From contig NZ_FOCM01000003.1 in NCBI RefSeq assembly GCF_900110115.1, positions 372,001 to 436,000 on the forward strand: DNA of 64,000 bases. The letters are read 5' to 3'. Made by a program: the position numbers and the translations under genes. Positions 36,382 to 44,620 of this stretch are shown piece after piece (positions within the stretch are counted from its first letter, which is position 1; the number at the start of each line of letters is the position of its first letter). The notes under the pieces were generated by a model. The model was not told the origin of the DNA and did no database searches. It saw nothing but the letters and a program-made list of their open reading frames with translations. This DNA comes from Palleronia pelagia. GTDB lineage: Bacteria > Pseudomonadota > Alphaproteobacteria > Rhodobacterales > Rhodobacteraceae.

Positions 36382-36672
36382 ATGGCCACGAAACCGATGA
36401 CGAAGACCCAGCTGGTGGCGGCCCTGGCCGAGAAGATGGGCAGCGACAAGAAATCCGCCAACGAGGCGCTGGAGGCGATGACCACCGTCATCACCGAGGA
36501 AGTGTCGAACGGCGGCGCCGTGACCCTGCCCGGCGTCGGCAAGATCTACTGCCGCGAGCGCCCCGAGCGCATGGTGCGCAACCCCGCCACCGGCGAGCAG
36601 ATCAAGAAGGACGCCGACAAGGTGGTCAAGATGACCATCGCCAAGGCGCTGAAGGACAGCGTGAACGGCTGA
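36382..36672 (+). CDS. hup: HU-family DNA-binding protein
   Basis: A 96-residue histone-like protein that bends and compacts DNA as a dimer. The N-terminal helices (MTKTQLVAALAEKMGSDKKS) and the beta-arm region (VTLPGVGKIYCRERPERMVR, then NPATGEQIKKDADKVVK) fit the family, with the arm ending in NPATGE. A good site (GAGGAG) precedes ATG 36382. The upstream spacer is relatively AT-rich. A weak promoter candidate (TTGACC at 36292, 17 bases, TGTGTT) lies there. Copy 4 of the dispersed element follows the stop. Confidence 0.93.
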   Translation: MATKPMTKTQLVAALAEKMGSDKKSANEALEAMTTVITEEVSNGGAVTLPGVGKIYCRERPERMVRNPATGEQIKKDADKVVKMTIAKALKDSVNG

Positions 36673-36688
36673 TGCCCCGCGGGGACCC

Positions 36689-36740
36689 GTGGGGGCCAGC
36701 CCCCACACCCCCGAGGTATTTCGGGAAAGATGAAGGGGGC
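36689..36740. repeat. Dispersed hairpin plus 24-base core element, copy 4
   Basis: Stem GTGGGGG (36689-36695), loop CCAG, CCCCCAC (36700-36706), then the core at 36714-36737: AGGTATTT, CG, GGAAAGATGAAGGG. A second small palindrome (CCCCGCGGGG, 36675-36684) sits between the HU stop and the element, so it may end HU transcription. Confidence 0.85.
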
Positions 36741-36888
36741 GGGGCCGGTGGCCGCGCCCCTTTCCAGTTGCGGGGCGCGAGGCGATGGACAGCGGAGAAG
36801 GCGCCCGTCCGGACGACCGGCGTTGCCCGGCCGGGTGGGGCGCCATACGCTGCGGGGACCGGGAGCCGTCCGGGAGAGAGAGGTTCGC

Positions 36889-37182
36889 ATGACAGCCTTC
36901 ATCGTCGGCCGGATGATGATTCACAGCCGGGACTGGATGGACGAATACTTTTCCAGAATTCCCGACCTCGTGGCGCGGCACGGGGGCGCGTTCCGGGTGC
37001 GGGGTGGAGACCCGGTGGCCCTGGAGGGGGACGGCCCCCTGCCGGACGCCGCCTTCATCATCGAGTTTCCCGACCGCGCGCAGGCCCAGGCCTTCTGGGC
37101 GTCGGATGAATTTCAGGCGCTCGCTGTCCTGCGGCGGTCCGGGTCCACGCTGGAGGCCATTCTCGTCGACGGGGTGGCGTGA
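36889..37182 (+). CDS. DUF1330-type small dimeric alpha-beta barrel protein
   Basis: A 97-residue protein (MTAFIVGRMMIHSRDWMDEY, VARHGGAFRVRGG, DAAFIIEFPDRAQAQAFWAS) with the ferredoxin-like pattern of DUF1330 proteins. These are dimers of unknown, sometimes isomerase-like, function. A purine-rich ribosome site (GGGAGAGAGAGG) precedes the ATG. It lies alone between HU and mtgA with spacers of about 200 bases on both sides; the downstream one (37183-37371) holds nothing I can call. No catalytic residue is assigned. Confidence 0.8.
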   Translation: MTAFIVGRMMIHSRDWMDEYFSRIPDLVARHGGAFRVRGGDPVALEGDGPLPDAAFIIEFPDRAQAQAFWASDEFQALAVLRRSGSTLEAILVDGVA

Positions 37183-37371
37183 CCCAGCTGGCTGCCGCTC
37201 CGGTCCGCCGACGGTCCGGGCGCGGCCCCGGCAGAATCCGGGTGCGCCGTTTCCCTGTTGCGCCCGCCGCCGAAGTGGAGACGGGCCGTGGCACGCGACT
37301 TGGACACCGGGCGGGGCCGCGTGCCGCTTTTTTTGGCTTGCAGGGCCGGCGGTCGGCGGTGAAAGGAAGGC

Positions 37372-38127
37372 ATGGCGAAATCCACCCGCAAGAAGACCGC
37401 ACGCCGGAGCGAGCCGAAGCTGAGCGCGGAGAAGGGCGGCGCGACGCGGCGCCGGCCGCGCGCGGTGCGCTGGCTGCTGCGTTGGGTCGTGCGGCTGGGG
37501 CTGGTGGCGGTGACGCTGCTCCTGCTGGCCGTGTCCCTGTTCGCCGTCTTCAACCCGCCCACCACCTGGTACATGGCGTCCGAGACGCGGCGGCTGGGCG
37601 CCGTCGACCATGAATGGGTGCCGCTGTCGGGCGTCGCGCCGGTCATGGCGCGCGCGGTCGTGGCGGCGGAGGACGCGAATTTCTGCACCCACTGGGGGTT
37701 CGATATCGCGGCCATCCGCAAGGCCATCGCCGAGGGCGGCGAGCGCGGCGCCTCGACCATCAGCCAGCAGGTGGTGAAGAACGTGTATCTCTGGCACGGG
37801 CGGTCGTGGCTGCGAAAGGCGCTGGAGGCCGCGATCACCCCGGTGATGGAGCTGGTCTGGCCCAAGGCGCGCATCGTCGAGGTCTACCTCAACGTGGCCG
37901 AGTTCGGCGAGGGCGTGTTCGGCATCGACGCCGCAGCCTACCGCTATTTCCGGGTGACGCCGGCCCAGCTTACCGCCGAGCAGGCGTCGCGGCTGGCCGC
38001 CATCCTGCCCGACCCCAAGGGGCGGTCGGCCTCGACCCCGTCGGATTTCGTGCTGCGGCGGGCGCGATCGATCCGCGACGGGGCGGCGACGATCGATGCC
38101 GACGGGCGGGCCGCCTGTTTCCAGTAG
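37372..38127 (+). CDS. mtgA: Monofunctional peptidoglycan glycosyltransferase
   Basis: A 251-residue GT51 enzyme that polymerises lipid II into glycan strands without a transpeptidase domain. A basic cytoplasmic N-terminus (KSTRKKTARRSEP) leads to one membrane helix (about 33-58). The catalytic Glu100 lies in VVAAEDANFCTHWGFD, followed by GASTISQQVVKNVYLWHGRS, the RKALEAAITPVMEL region and the second Glu motif VEVYLNVAEFGEG. The length is normal for MtgA. Upstream is a 189-base spacer; the GST gene follows about 70 bases on. Confidence 0.95.
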   Translation: MAKSTRKKTARRSEPKLSAEKGGATRRRPRAVRWLLRWVVRLGLVAVTLLLLAVSLFAVFNPPTTWYMASETRRLGAVDHEWVPLSGVAPVMARAVVAAEDANFCTHWGFDIAAIRKAIAEGGERGASTISQQVVKNVYLWHGRSWLRKALEAAITPVMELVWPKARIVEVYLNVAEFGEGVFGIDAAAYRYFRVTPAQLTAEQASRLAAILPDPKGRSASTPSDFVLRRARSIRDGAATIDADGRAACFQ

Positions 38128-38198
38128 TGCCCCCACTGGACGCGGCGCCGCGATCAAGGCATTCATCCCCTACTCCCCCATTCGAACCCGAGGCTGCC

Positions 38199-38864
38199 AT
38201 GTACCGCCTGTTCCACGTCCCGCTATCGCCGTTCTGCCGCAAGGTGCGGCTGGCCCTGGCCGAGAAGCGCATCGAGGTCGAGCTGGTCGAGGAGCGCTAT
38301 TGGGAGCGGGATGCCGACTTCATGCGCCGCAACCCGGCGGGCAAGGTGCCGGTGCTGCGGGTGGACGGCGCGCACCTGTCGGAATCCATGGCGATCTGCG
38401 AGTTCCTGGAGGAAACCCACCCCGAGCCGGCGCTGCTGCCCGCCACCACCGAAGGCCGCTATGAGACGCGGCGTCTGGTGTCGTGGTTCGACGACAAGTT
38501 CTTCAACGAGGTGACGTCGAAGCTGCTGTACGAACGGGTGAACAAGAAGGTGATGAAGCAGGGCTACCCCGACAGCGCGGCAGTGAAGGCGGGGGCCAAA
38601 GCGATCAAGTTCCACCTGGATTACATGGCGTGGCTGCTGGACCAGCGGCGCTGGCTGGCGGGCGACCAGATGACCCTGGCCGATTTCGCCGCCGCCGCGC
38701 ACCTGTCGTCGCTGGACTATATCTCGGACGTAGACTGGCGCCGATCCGAGACGGTCAAGGACTGGTACGCCAAGATCAAATCGCGCCCGGCCTTCCGCAG
38801 CATCCTGGCCGACCAGGTGCCGGGCTTTCCGCCGCCCGCGCATTATACCGACCTGGATTTCTGA
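38199..38864 (+). CDS. Glutathione S-transferase family protein
   Basis: A 221-residue protein. The thioredoxin-like N-domain begins [20 protein letters not shown], with a Ser/Cys (SPFC) in the catalytic position. [20 protein letters not shown] is the glutathione-binding cis-Pro and Glu-Ser segment. The helical C-domain contains [20 protein letters not shown], the N-capping Asp motif. The substrate is unknown. The start ATG 38199 fits the family N-terminus. The stop overlaps a possible early start of queG (TGATG). Confidence 0.9.
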   Translation: MYRLFHVPLSPFCRKVRLALAEKRIEVELVEERYWERDADFMRRNPAGKVPVLRVDGAHLSESMAICEFLEETHPEPALLPATTEGRYETRRLVSWFDDKFFNEVTSKLLYERVNKKVMKQGYPDSAAVKAGAKAIKFHLDYMAWLLDQRRWLAGDQMTLADFAAAAHLSSLDYISDVDWRRSETVKDWYAKIKSRPAFRSILADQVPGFPPPAHYTDLDF

Positions 38865-38914
38865 TGGCGGGCCGGACGCCCGAGTATTTGCAGACCAGTG
38901 ATGAAGATGCCGCG

Positions 38915-39946
38915 ATGAAGGCCGAACTGGCGGCGTTCGCGGCCGAGGCGGGCTTCGTGAAGATGGGCGTGTGCCGTCCCGACGCCATCCCTGAGGCGGC
39001 TGGCCGGCTGCGCGCGTTCCTGGACGACGGCCACCACGGGCAGATGGGCTGGATGGCCGAGCGCACCGGCTGGCGCGGCGACCCGGCCGCGCTGTGGCCC
39101 GCGGCGCGGTCGGTGGTGATGCTGGCCGAAAGCTATACCCCCGGGCACGACCCGCTGGAGGACCTGGAGGACGGCACCCGCGGGGCGGTCAGCGTCTATG
39201 CCCAGGGGCGCGATTACCACGACGTGGTGAAGAAGCGGCTGAAGCGGGTGGGCCGCTGGCTGCTGGACCGGGCGGGGGCGGGGGCCGAGATCAAGGTCTT
39301 CGTCGACACCGCGCCGGTGATGGAGAAGCCGCTGGCCCAGGCGGCGGGGCTGGGCTGGCAGGGCAAGCACACCAACCTGCTGGGCCGCGACCTGGGCAAC
39401 TGGGTGTTTCTCGGCGCGATCTTCACCACCGTGGCGCTGCCGCCCGACCCGCCCGAGGCCGAGCATTGCGGCAGCTGCACCCGGTGCCTCGACATCTGCC
39501 CCACGGACGCCTTTCCCGCGCCCTTCCGGCTGGATGCGCGGCGCTGCATTTCCTACCTGACTATCGAGCATCGCGGTCCGGTGGACGAGGCGCTGCGCCC
39601 CGGGCTGGGCAACCGGATCTACGGGTGCGACGATTGCCTTGCGGTGTGCCCTTGGAACAAGTTCGCCACCGCCGCGCGCGACATGCGCCTGGCGCCGCAG
39701 CCGGGACGGCGCGCGCCGGATCTGGCGACGCTCGCCCGGCTGGACGACGCGGGGTTCCGGGCGATGTTCGCCGGATCGCCGATCAAGCGGATCGGGCGCG
39801 ACCGCATGGTGCGCAACGTGTGCTACGCCATCGGCAACTCGGGCGCGCCGCACCTGTCGCAATCTGTGGCGCCGCTGACACAGGACCCCGATCCCGCCGT
39901 TGCCGATGCGGCCCGCTGGGCTAGGATGCGGCTGGCGCAGAACTGA
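38915..39946 (+). CDS. queG: Epoxyqueuosine reductase
   Basis: A 343-residue cobalamin and Fe-S enzyme that makes queuosine from epoxyqueuosine in tRNA. Two [4Fe-4S] clusters are indicated by [16 protein letters not shown] and [33 protein letters not shown] and the N-terminal domain ([20 protein letters not shown]) are diagnostic. I take ATG 38915 ([14 protein letters not shown]) because homologues begin there. An alternative ATG at 38864 would add 17 residues translated from what looks like a degraded copy of the dispersed repeat. Confidence 0.92.
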   Translation: MKAELAAFAAEAGFVKMGVCRPDAIPEAAGRLRAFLDDGHHGQMGWMAERTGWRGDPAALWPAARSVVMLAESYTPGHDPLEDLEDGTRGAVSVYAQGRDYHDVVKKRLKRVGRWLLDRAGAGAEIKVFVDTAPVMEKPLAQAAGLGWQGKHTNLLGRDLGNWVFLGAIFTTVALPPDPPEAEHCGSCTRCLDICPTDAFPAPFRLDARRCISYLTIEHRGPVDEALRPGLGNRIYGCDDCLAVCPWNKFATAARDMRLAPQPGRRAPDLATLARLDDAGFRAMFAGSPIKRIGRDRMVRNVCYAIGNSGAPHLSQSVAPLTQDPDPAVADAARWARMRLAQN

Positions 39947-39959
39947 CCGGAGGACACCC

Positions 39960-40976
39960 GTGGCCCAACGCGGCTTGCTGCACAGGATCGCGATCAGGGC
40001 CGAGGCGTGGGTGGACCGGGTGCGACCGCGGCGGCGGCCCGAGGCCCCGGTGCTGGACGCCTATCGCGGATACGCCGTGCCGGGGGGCGTGGTCCTGCGC
40101 GGCCGCGTGCTGGGCAGCTTGCGCCGCACGACCCCCGACCCGGAGCAGAGCCGCTGGCAGAACGCGCGCGAGATGATCTCGCTGTTCCTGAGCAACGAGG
40201 TGGCCGGCGTCACCGTCCTGGCGCCCGACCACGGTGTCGCCGTTCAGAGCGACGAGGAAGGCTACGTCACGCTGGAGGTGCCGGTGAGCGGCGCGCCGCC
40301 CGGATGGTACGACGTGCCCCTGGAGATCGAGGGCCAGCCCGACAGCCGCAAGATGTTCCGCGCCATGATCCCGTCGCCGCAGGCGCGGCTGGGCGTGATT
40401 TCGGACATCGACGACACGATGATGCAGACCGGGGCCTATTCGCTCCTGCGCAACCTGTGGACCACCTTCACCGGATCGGCCGAGACGCGGCGGATCTTTC
40501 CGGATGCCATCGTCCTGATGGACTGGCTGACCAACCACGGGCGGAACCCGGTGTTCTACGTCAGCTCGAGCCCCTGGAACCTGCATGCCTTCCTCGAACG
40601 GGTGTTCGACCGGGCGGGGCTGGCCACCGGTCCGATGTTCCTGCGCGACCTGGGGATCAGCGAGACGCAGTTCATCTCGGGCACCCATGGCGACCACAAA
40701 GGCAGCGCTATCGACCGGATCATGGCGGCGAACCCGGGGCTGGATTTCGTGCTGCTGGGCGATACCGGCCAGCACGACGCCGAGGTCTACCTGGAGGCCG
40801 CGCATCGCCACGGCGGGCGCGTGCGCGCCGTGGCCCTGCGCGAGCCGGGGCCAGGACCCGACGATGCCAGCCGCGCGGCGATCGCGGCGCTGAAGCGGCA
40901 GGGGGTTAAGGTGGTCCATGACCGCGACTTCAGCGCGGCGGCGGATCGGCTGTCGGCGGCCGGCCTGGCGCCCTGA
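39960..40976 (+). CDS. App1/DUF2183-family phosphatase
   Basis: A 338-residue protein of the App1 phosphatidate-phosphatase-like family in the HAD superfamily. The nucleophile motif is ISDIDDTMMQTGAYSLLRNL (DIDDT at 149-153). FYVSSSPWNLHAFL and THGDHKGSAIDRIM (motif III lysine) follow, then LLGDTGQHDAEVYLE (motif IV). The likely reaction is dephosphorylation of a lipid or related phosphate; the yeast relative acts on phosphatidate. The start is a GTG with GGAGG seven bases upstream. It follows queG by 13 bases and is convergent with the zinc-ribbon gene. Confidence 0.85.
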   Translation: MAQRGLLHRIAIRAEAWVDRVRPRRRPEAPVLDAYRGYAVPGGVVLRGRVLGSLRRTTPDPEQSRWQNAREMISLFLSNEVAGVTVLAPDHGVAVQSDEEGYVTLEVPVSGAPPGWYDVPLEIEGQPDSRKMFRAMIPSPQARLGVISDIDDTMMQTGAYSLLRNLWTTFTGSAETRRIFPDAIVLMDWLTNHGRNPVFYVSSSPWNLHAFLERVFDRAGLATGPMFLRDLGISETQFISGTHGDHKGSAIDRIMAANPGLDFVLLGDTGQHDAEVYLEAAHRHGGRVRAVALREPGPGPDDASRAAIAALKRQGVKVVHDRDFSAAADRLSAAGLAP

Positions 40977-40982
40977 GCGGAA

Positions 40983-42077
40983 TCAGTCGCTGCCGGCGCC
41001 GACGATCATCTCGGCGGCGCTGATCAGCAGGTTGTCCAGAGCGGCGCGGAATTCGTTCACCGACTGTACGTAGGCCGCGAGAAACAGTTCTGTTCGGGGC
41101 AGGGCCTGCACGATCTGTGGCGCGAGGTAATAGAGCAGCATGGCCAGCGCCGTCAGGAACAGCACGATCCCGAAGCCCAGCCGAAAGGCCGAGCCGGACC
41201 GTGCGGTCTGGCGGTCATTCTCGTCGTCGAAATCGTCGTCGAAGCTGTCGGACTGCTGCCGCGAGGTCGCGGTCAGGGTCGAATTGATCTGGTCGATGTC
41301 CGGCAGCAGGTCGCCGCGCGACGCCGCGGCCGTCCGGGCGCGGTCGTGCGTGTCGGGCGCCTCCTGGCGTCGGGTCGGGGCGGGATCATCCATCTCGTCG
41401 ATGCTGTCGTTCCGGGTCGCGCGGTCGTCTTCGAGCGTGGCGGCGATGTCGGCGGCGACGGGGTCGTGGGGCTGCGTTTCCTCGCGATCGGGCCCCGTGT
41501 CCCAATCCTCGAGATAGGCGTCGTCGTCGTCCTTGTCGTCCGCGTCAGGCGCGCCGGCGTCGGCCTGTCCCGCCGGATCGCGGTCGTCCGGGCCCCAGGC
41601 GGTATCCCCGTCCGCCGGGGCCGTCTCGTCGGGCAGATCCACGGGCGCCGTCGCGGCCGGTTCACCCCAGTCCGCCTCGTCGTCGTAGTCTTCGGTCTCG
41701 ACCGGGTCCGGCGCGGGCGGCGGCGCGGCCGCACCGCCGCGGCGTGCGGGCTCGGGCAAGCCCATCTCGGTCTGTTCCTCGACGGGCTGAGCGGCCGCGC
41801 GGCGGCGCTGTGCGGCCTCACGCTCGGCTTCTTCCCGCAGGATGGCGCGGGTTCGTTCGTCAAGCTCGCGCCGGCGGCGGCGCTGCTCGGTCCCGTCCTC
41901 GGGCGGCATGGCGTCGTCGGAGGGCGTGGCTGCGTCTGCGGGATCACGCGCGACCCCGTCAGGGCCGGCGAACCAGGTGTTCCCGCAATTCGAGCATTGC
42001 ACGTCGCGGCCCTCGGAAGGGATGAGACCCGGGTCGATTTCGTACTGCGCCTCGCAATTCGGGCAGATCAGCCGCAT
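40983..42077 (-). CDS. MJ0042-type zinc-ribbon membrane protein
   Basis: A 364-residue protein with three parts. A zinc ribbon (MRLICPNCEAQYEIDPGLIP, Cys5/Cys8, then CSNCGNTWF, Cys28/Cys31) is followed by a long, highly acidic and Pro/Ala-rich disordered region (about 45-290, with runs such as DDKDDDDAYLEDWD). One membrane helix near 300-319 (GFGIVLFLTALAMLLYYL) leads to a short C-terminal tail. The layout recalls family members placed beside ftsE-ftsX in alphaproteobacteria. It is divergent from ftsE with about 140 bases between starts. Function unknown; a link to division or envelope is inferred from position only. Confidence 0.8.
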   Translation of the reverse strand: MRLICPNCEAQYEIDPGLIPSEGRDVQCSNCGNTWFAGPDGVARDPADAATPSDDAMPPEDGTEQRRRRRELDERTRAILREEAEREAAQRRRAAAQPVEEQTEMGLPEPARRGGAAAPPPAPDPVETEDYDDEADWGEPAATAPVDLPDETAPADGDTAWGPDDRDPAGQADAGAPDADDKDDDDAYLEDWDTGPDREETQPHDPVAADIAATLEDDRATRNDSIDEMDDPAPTRRQEAPDTHDRARTAAASRGDLLPDIDQINSTLTATSRQQSDSFDDDFDDENDRQTARSGSAFRLGFGIVLFLTALAMLLYYLAPQIVQALPRTELFLAAYVQSVNEFRAALDNLLISAAEMIVGAGSD

Positions 42078-42214
42078 CACGTTTACCTTTGTCACGGCGC
42101 CATTTTCGACTTCCGCTTGCCTGTGCTGAATTGTTAGCTGTGCCGCGAAGCAATTCAAACCCCTCGCGCAGTGTCCGGGGGTTTCACGCCGCACTGTGTG
42201 GCACCGCTGCCGGG

Positions 42215-42904
42215 ATGAGGGACGTTTTGATCGAGCTTTCGGGCGTGAGCTATGGCTATGACGGGCGGCCATTGATCCAGGACCTGGACCTGGCCCTGGC
42301 ACCGGGATCGTTTCATTTCCTCACCGGGCCGTCCGGGGCCGGAAAGACCACGTTGCTGAAGCTCTGCTATCTCGAGCTGACGCCGGACAAGGGCCAGATC
42401 TCGGCCTTCGGCAAGCCGGCGAAGCAGCTGGGCCGGGACGGGATCGCGCAGCTGCGCCGCCGCGTGGGCGTCGTGCACCAAGATTGCCGTTTCCTGGACC
42501 ACCTTCCGCTGCTCGACAACATCGCGCTGCCGCTGGCGGCGTCGGGCCAGCCGATCGAGGCGCACGCCGCCGATATCTCGGCCCTGCTGGAATGGGTTGG
42601 GCTGGACGGCCGGGCCGATGCCCTGCCGCCACAATTGTCGGGGGGCGAGCGGCAGCGCGCTGCTCTGGCCCGCGCGCTGATCCTGTCGCCCGACGTGATC
42701 CTGGCAGACGAACCCACCGGCAATGTCGACTGGGAGATGTCGCTGCGCCTGCTGTCGTTGCTGGTTGAGCTGAACCGCATGGGAAAGGCGGTGCTGATCG
42801 CCACCCATGACCTGAACCTGATCCGGCAGGCCAAGTCGCAGGTGCAGGCCCGTGTGCTGCGCCTGCGGGCCGGGCGGCTGGACGTGGCGGGGGCGGACCT
42901 GTGA
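42215..42904 (+). CDS. ftsE: Cell division ATP-binding protein FtsE
   Basis: A 229-residue ABC ATPase. Walker A is GPSGAGKT (38-45), the Q-loop is VVHQDCRFLDHLPL, the signature is LSGGERQRAALARA, Walker B is VILADEPTGNVD, and the H-loop is LIATHDLNL. With FtsX it forms the divisome complex that activates peptidoglycan hydrolases. The ATG 42215 start lacks a strong ribosome site; an in-frame TTG at 42227 with GAGGG upstream would give an IELSGVSYGY start and is possible. It overlaps ftsX by GTGA. The signature and order ftsE-ftsX-plsC make the call firm. Confidence 0.95.
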   Translation: MRDVLIELSGVSYGYDGRPLIQDLDLALAPGSFHFLTGPSGAGKTTLLKLCYLELTPDKGQISAFGKPAKQLGRDGIAQLRRRVGVVHQDCRFLDHLPLLDNIALPLAASGQPIEAHAADISALLEWVGLDGRADALPPQLSGGERQRAALARALILSPDVILADEPTGNVDWEMSLRLLSLLVELNRMGKAVLIATHDLNLIRQAKSQVQARVLRLRAGRLDVAGADL

Positions 42905-43803
42905 GCCGGATGGTGCCGATCCTCGGATTGCTGCGCGGCGACACCTCGGCCGACCGGGTGGTGCCGCCCACGGGCTTCACCGCGCGGCTGACCGTGTTCA
43001 CGGCGGCGGCCATGGCCTTCCTCGCGGTCTTCGCGCTGGCGCTGTCGCTGGCCACCGCCCGGCTGGCCGACCGCTGGGGCACCGCGCTGGCGCAGGGGGC
43101 GACGATCCGCATCTCGGCCCCCGCCGAGCAGCGGGCGGCGCAGACCGAGGCGGTGCTGCGGATCCTGCGCGAGACCCCGGGCGTCGCGTCGGCCCGCGCG
43201 CTGGGCGAGGACGAGCAGCGCGCGCTGCTGGCGCCGTGGTTCGGCCCCGACCTGCCAGTCGAGACCCTGCCGATCCCGCAACTGGTCGAGGTGGTCGAGG
43301 ACGGCCGCGGCTTCGACGCGCAGGGGGTGCGCCTGCGGCTGAGGGCCGAGGCGCCCGGCGCCGTGCTGGACGACCACAGCAGGTGGCGGCGTCCGCTGGT
43401 GCGCGCGGCGGATCGGCTGAACCTGCTGGGGCTGGGCGCACTGACGCTGATCGTGCTGACCATGGCCGCGATGATCACGCTGGCCGCCGGTGCCGCGCTG
43501 GCCGCCAATCGTCAAGTGATGGCGGTGCTGCGGCTGGTGGGCGCGCGCGACACCTACATCGCGCGGGCCTTCGTGCGGCGGTTCACCCTCCGCGCGGGGC
43601 TTGGCGCCGCGGTGGGCACGGCCCTGTCCATGGGTGCGGTGGCCGCGCTGCCGCGGATGGACGCCGCCGGCAGCTTCCTGACCGGGCTGGGCTTCTCCGG
43701 AGCGGGCTGGCTGCTGCCCTTGCTGATCCCGCCGCTTGCTGCTTTGATCGCGTTCTGGGCCACGCGATACGCCGCGATGAAAGCGTTGAAGGAGATTCCA
43801 TGA
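42901..43803 (+). CDS. ftsX: Cell division protein FtsX
   Basis: A 300-residue membrane partner of FtsE. One helix (about 29-49, TVFTAAAMAFLAVFALALSL) is followed by a periplasmic domain (about 55-165), then three helices (about 175-195, 225-245 and 265-290), the usual FtsX topology. The ECD-type segment GVASARALGEDEQRALLAPW lies in the extracellular domain. The start is a GTG overlapping the ftsE stop. The stop overlaps the plsC start (ATGA), so the three genes are coupled. Confidence 0.92.
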   Translation: MSRMVPILGLLRGDTSADRVVPPTGFTARLTVFTAAAMAFLAVFALALSLATARLADRWGTALAQGATIRISAPAEQRAAQTEAVLRILRETPGVASARALGEDEQRALLAPWFGPDLPVETLPIPQLVEVVEDGRGFDAQGVRLRLRAEAPGAVLDDHSRWRRPLVRAADRLNLLGLGALTLIVLTMAAMITLAAGAALAANRQVMAVLRLVGARDTYIARAFVRRFTLRAGLGAAVGTALSMGAVAALPRMDAAGSFLTGLGFSGAGWLLPLLIPPLAALIAFWATRYAAMKALKEIP

Positions 43804-44546
43804 ACGCGCTCCAGTTCCTGCGCTCGCTGGCGTTCAACATCTACATGTACGCCTTCATGGCGGTTTTGGGGATCGTGTTCTTCCCGTGGGCCGCGTTCTC
43901 GTCGCGGGGCGCACGCACGGCCTGCACCATCTACGCCAACCACATCGTGCGGATGGCGGCGATCATGGTGGGCCTGAAATCCGAGGTGCGCGGTCCCGTT
44001 CCGCAGGGCGAGGTCATGGTCGCGGCCAAGCACCAGTCGTTCCTGGACATCCTGATCATCTTCGCCGCGCTGCCCCGGCCCAAGTTCATCATGAAGGCCG
44101 AGCTGATGTATGCCCCCGTGCTGGGCCAGTACGCTTATAGGCTCGGCTGTGTGCCGGTGAACCGGGGCAAGCGGGGCAAAGCCGTCGCCAAGATGCTGGA
44201 GGACGTGCAGCGCGGGCGGCGCGAGCCGGGGCAGCTTTGCATCTATCCGCAGGGCACGCGCGTGGCGCCGGGCGTCCCGGCCCCCTACAAGATCGGGACC
44301 CATGTCCTTTACGAACAGCTGGGGCAGGATTGCGTGCCCGTGGCGACCAACGTGGGCGTGTTCTGGCCCAAGCGCGGCGTCATGCGCCGCCCGGGCACCT
44401 GCGTGGTCGAGTTCCTCGAGCCGATCCAGCCGGGGCTGGGCCGCCGCGAGTTCATGAAGCAGCTCGAGGACTCGATCGAAGGGGCCTCGAACCGCCTGAA
44501 CGACGAGGCGGGGTTCCTACCGCCGGCGGCCCGCACGGCGGACTGA
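43800..44546 (+). CDS. plsC: 1-acyl-sn-glycerol-3-phosphate acyltransferase
   Basis: A 248-residue membrane-bound acyltransferase making phosphatidic acid from lysophosphatidic acid. An N-terminal helix (SLAFNIYMYAFMAVLGIVFF) precedes the HX4D box (AAKHQSFLDILI), the substrate motif YPQGTR (LCIYPQGTRVAPG), and the conserved VPVNRGKRGKAVAKML. The length is typical. It is coupled to ftsX by ATGA overlap. A GntR-type operator lies shortly after its stop, ahead of the next gene. Confidence 0.93.
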   Translation: MNALQFLRSLAFNIYMYAFMAVLGIVFFPWAAFSSRGARTACTIYANHIVRMAAIMVGLKSEVRGPVPQGEVMVAAKHQSFLDILIIFAALPRPKFIMKAELMYAPVLGQYAYRLGCVPVNRGKRGKAVAKMLEDVQRGRREPGQLCIYPQGTRVAPGVPAPYKIGTHVLYEQLGQDCVPVATNVGVFWPKRGVMRRPGTCVVEFLEPIQPGLGRREFMKQLEDSIEGASNRLNDEAGFLPPAARTAD

Positions 44547-44559
44547 GCCCCGGCGGGAT

Positions 44560-44571
44560 TTGGTATACCAA
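44560..44571. promoter_or_regulatory. GntR-type operator palindrome upstream of the 2-hydroxyacid dehydrogenase
   Basis: TTGGTATACCAA, a perfect 12-bp palindrome 50 bases before the ATG at 44621. The same core occurs twice at the gntR/dctP promoter region (52743 and 52797) and I see it nowhere else in the window. Confidence 0.75.
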
Positions 44572-44620
44572 GGCGGCGCGTTCGCTGTTAGCGTCCCGGC
44601 AATCGCATCAGGAGGACGCC

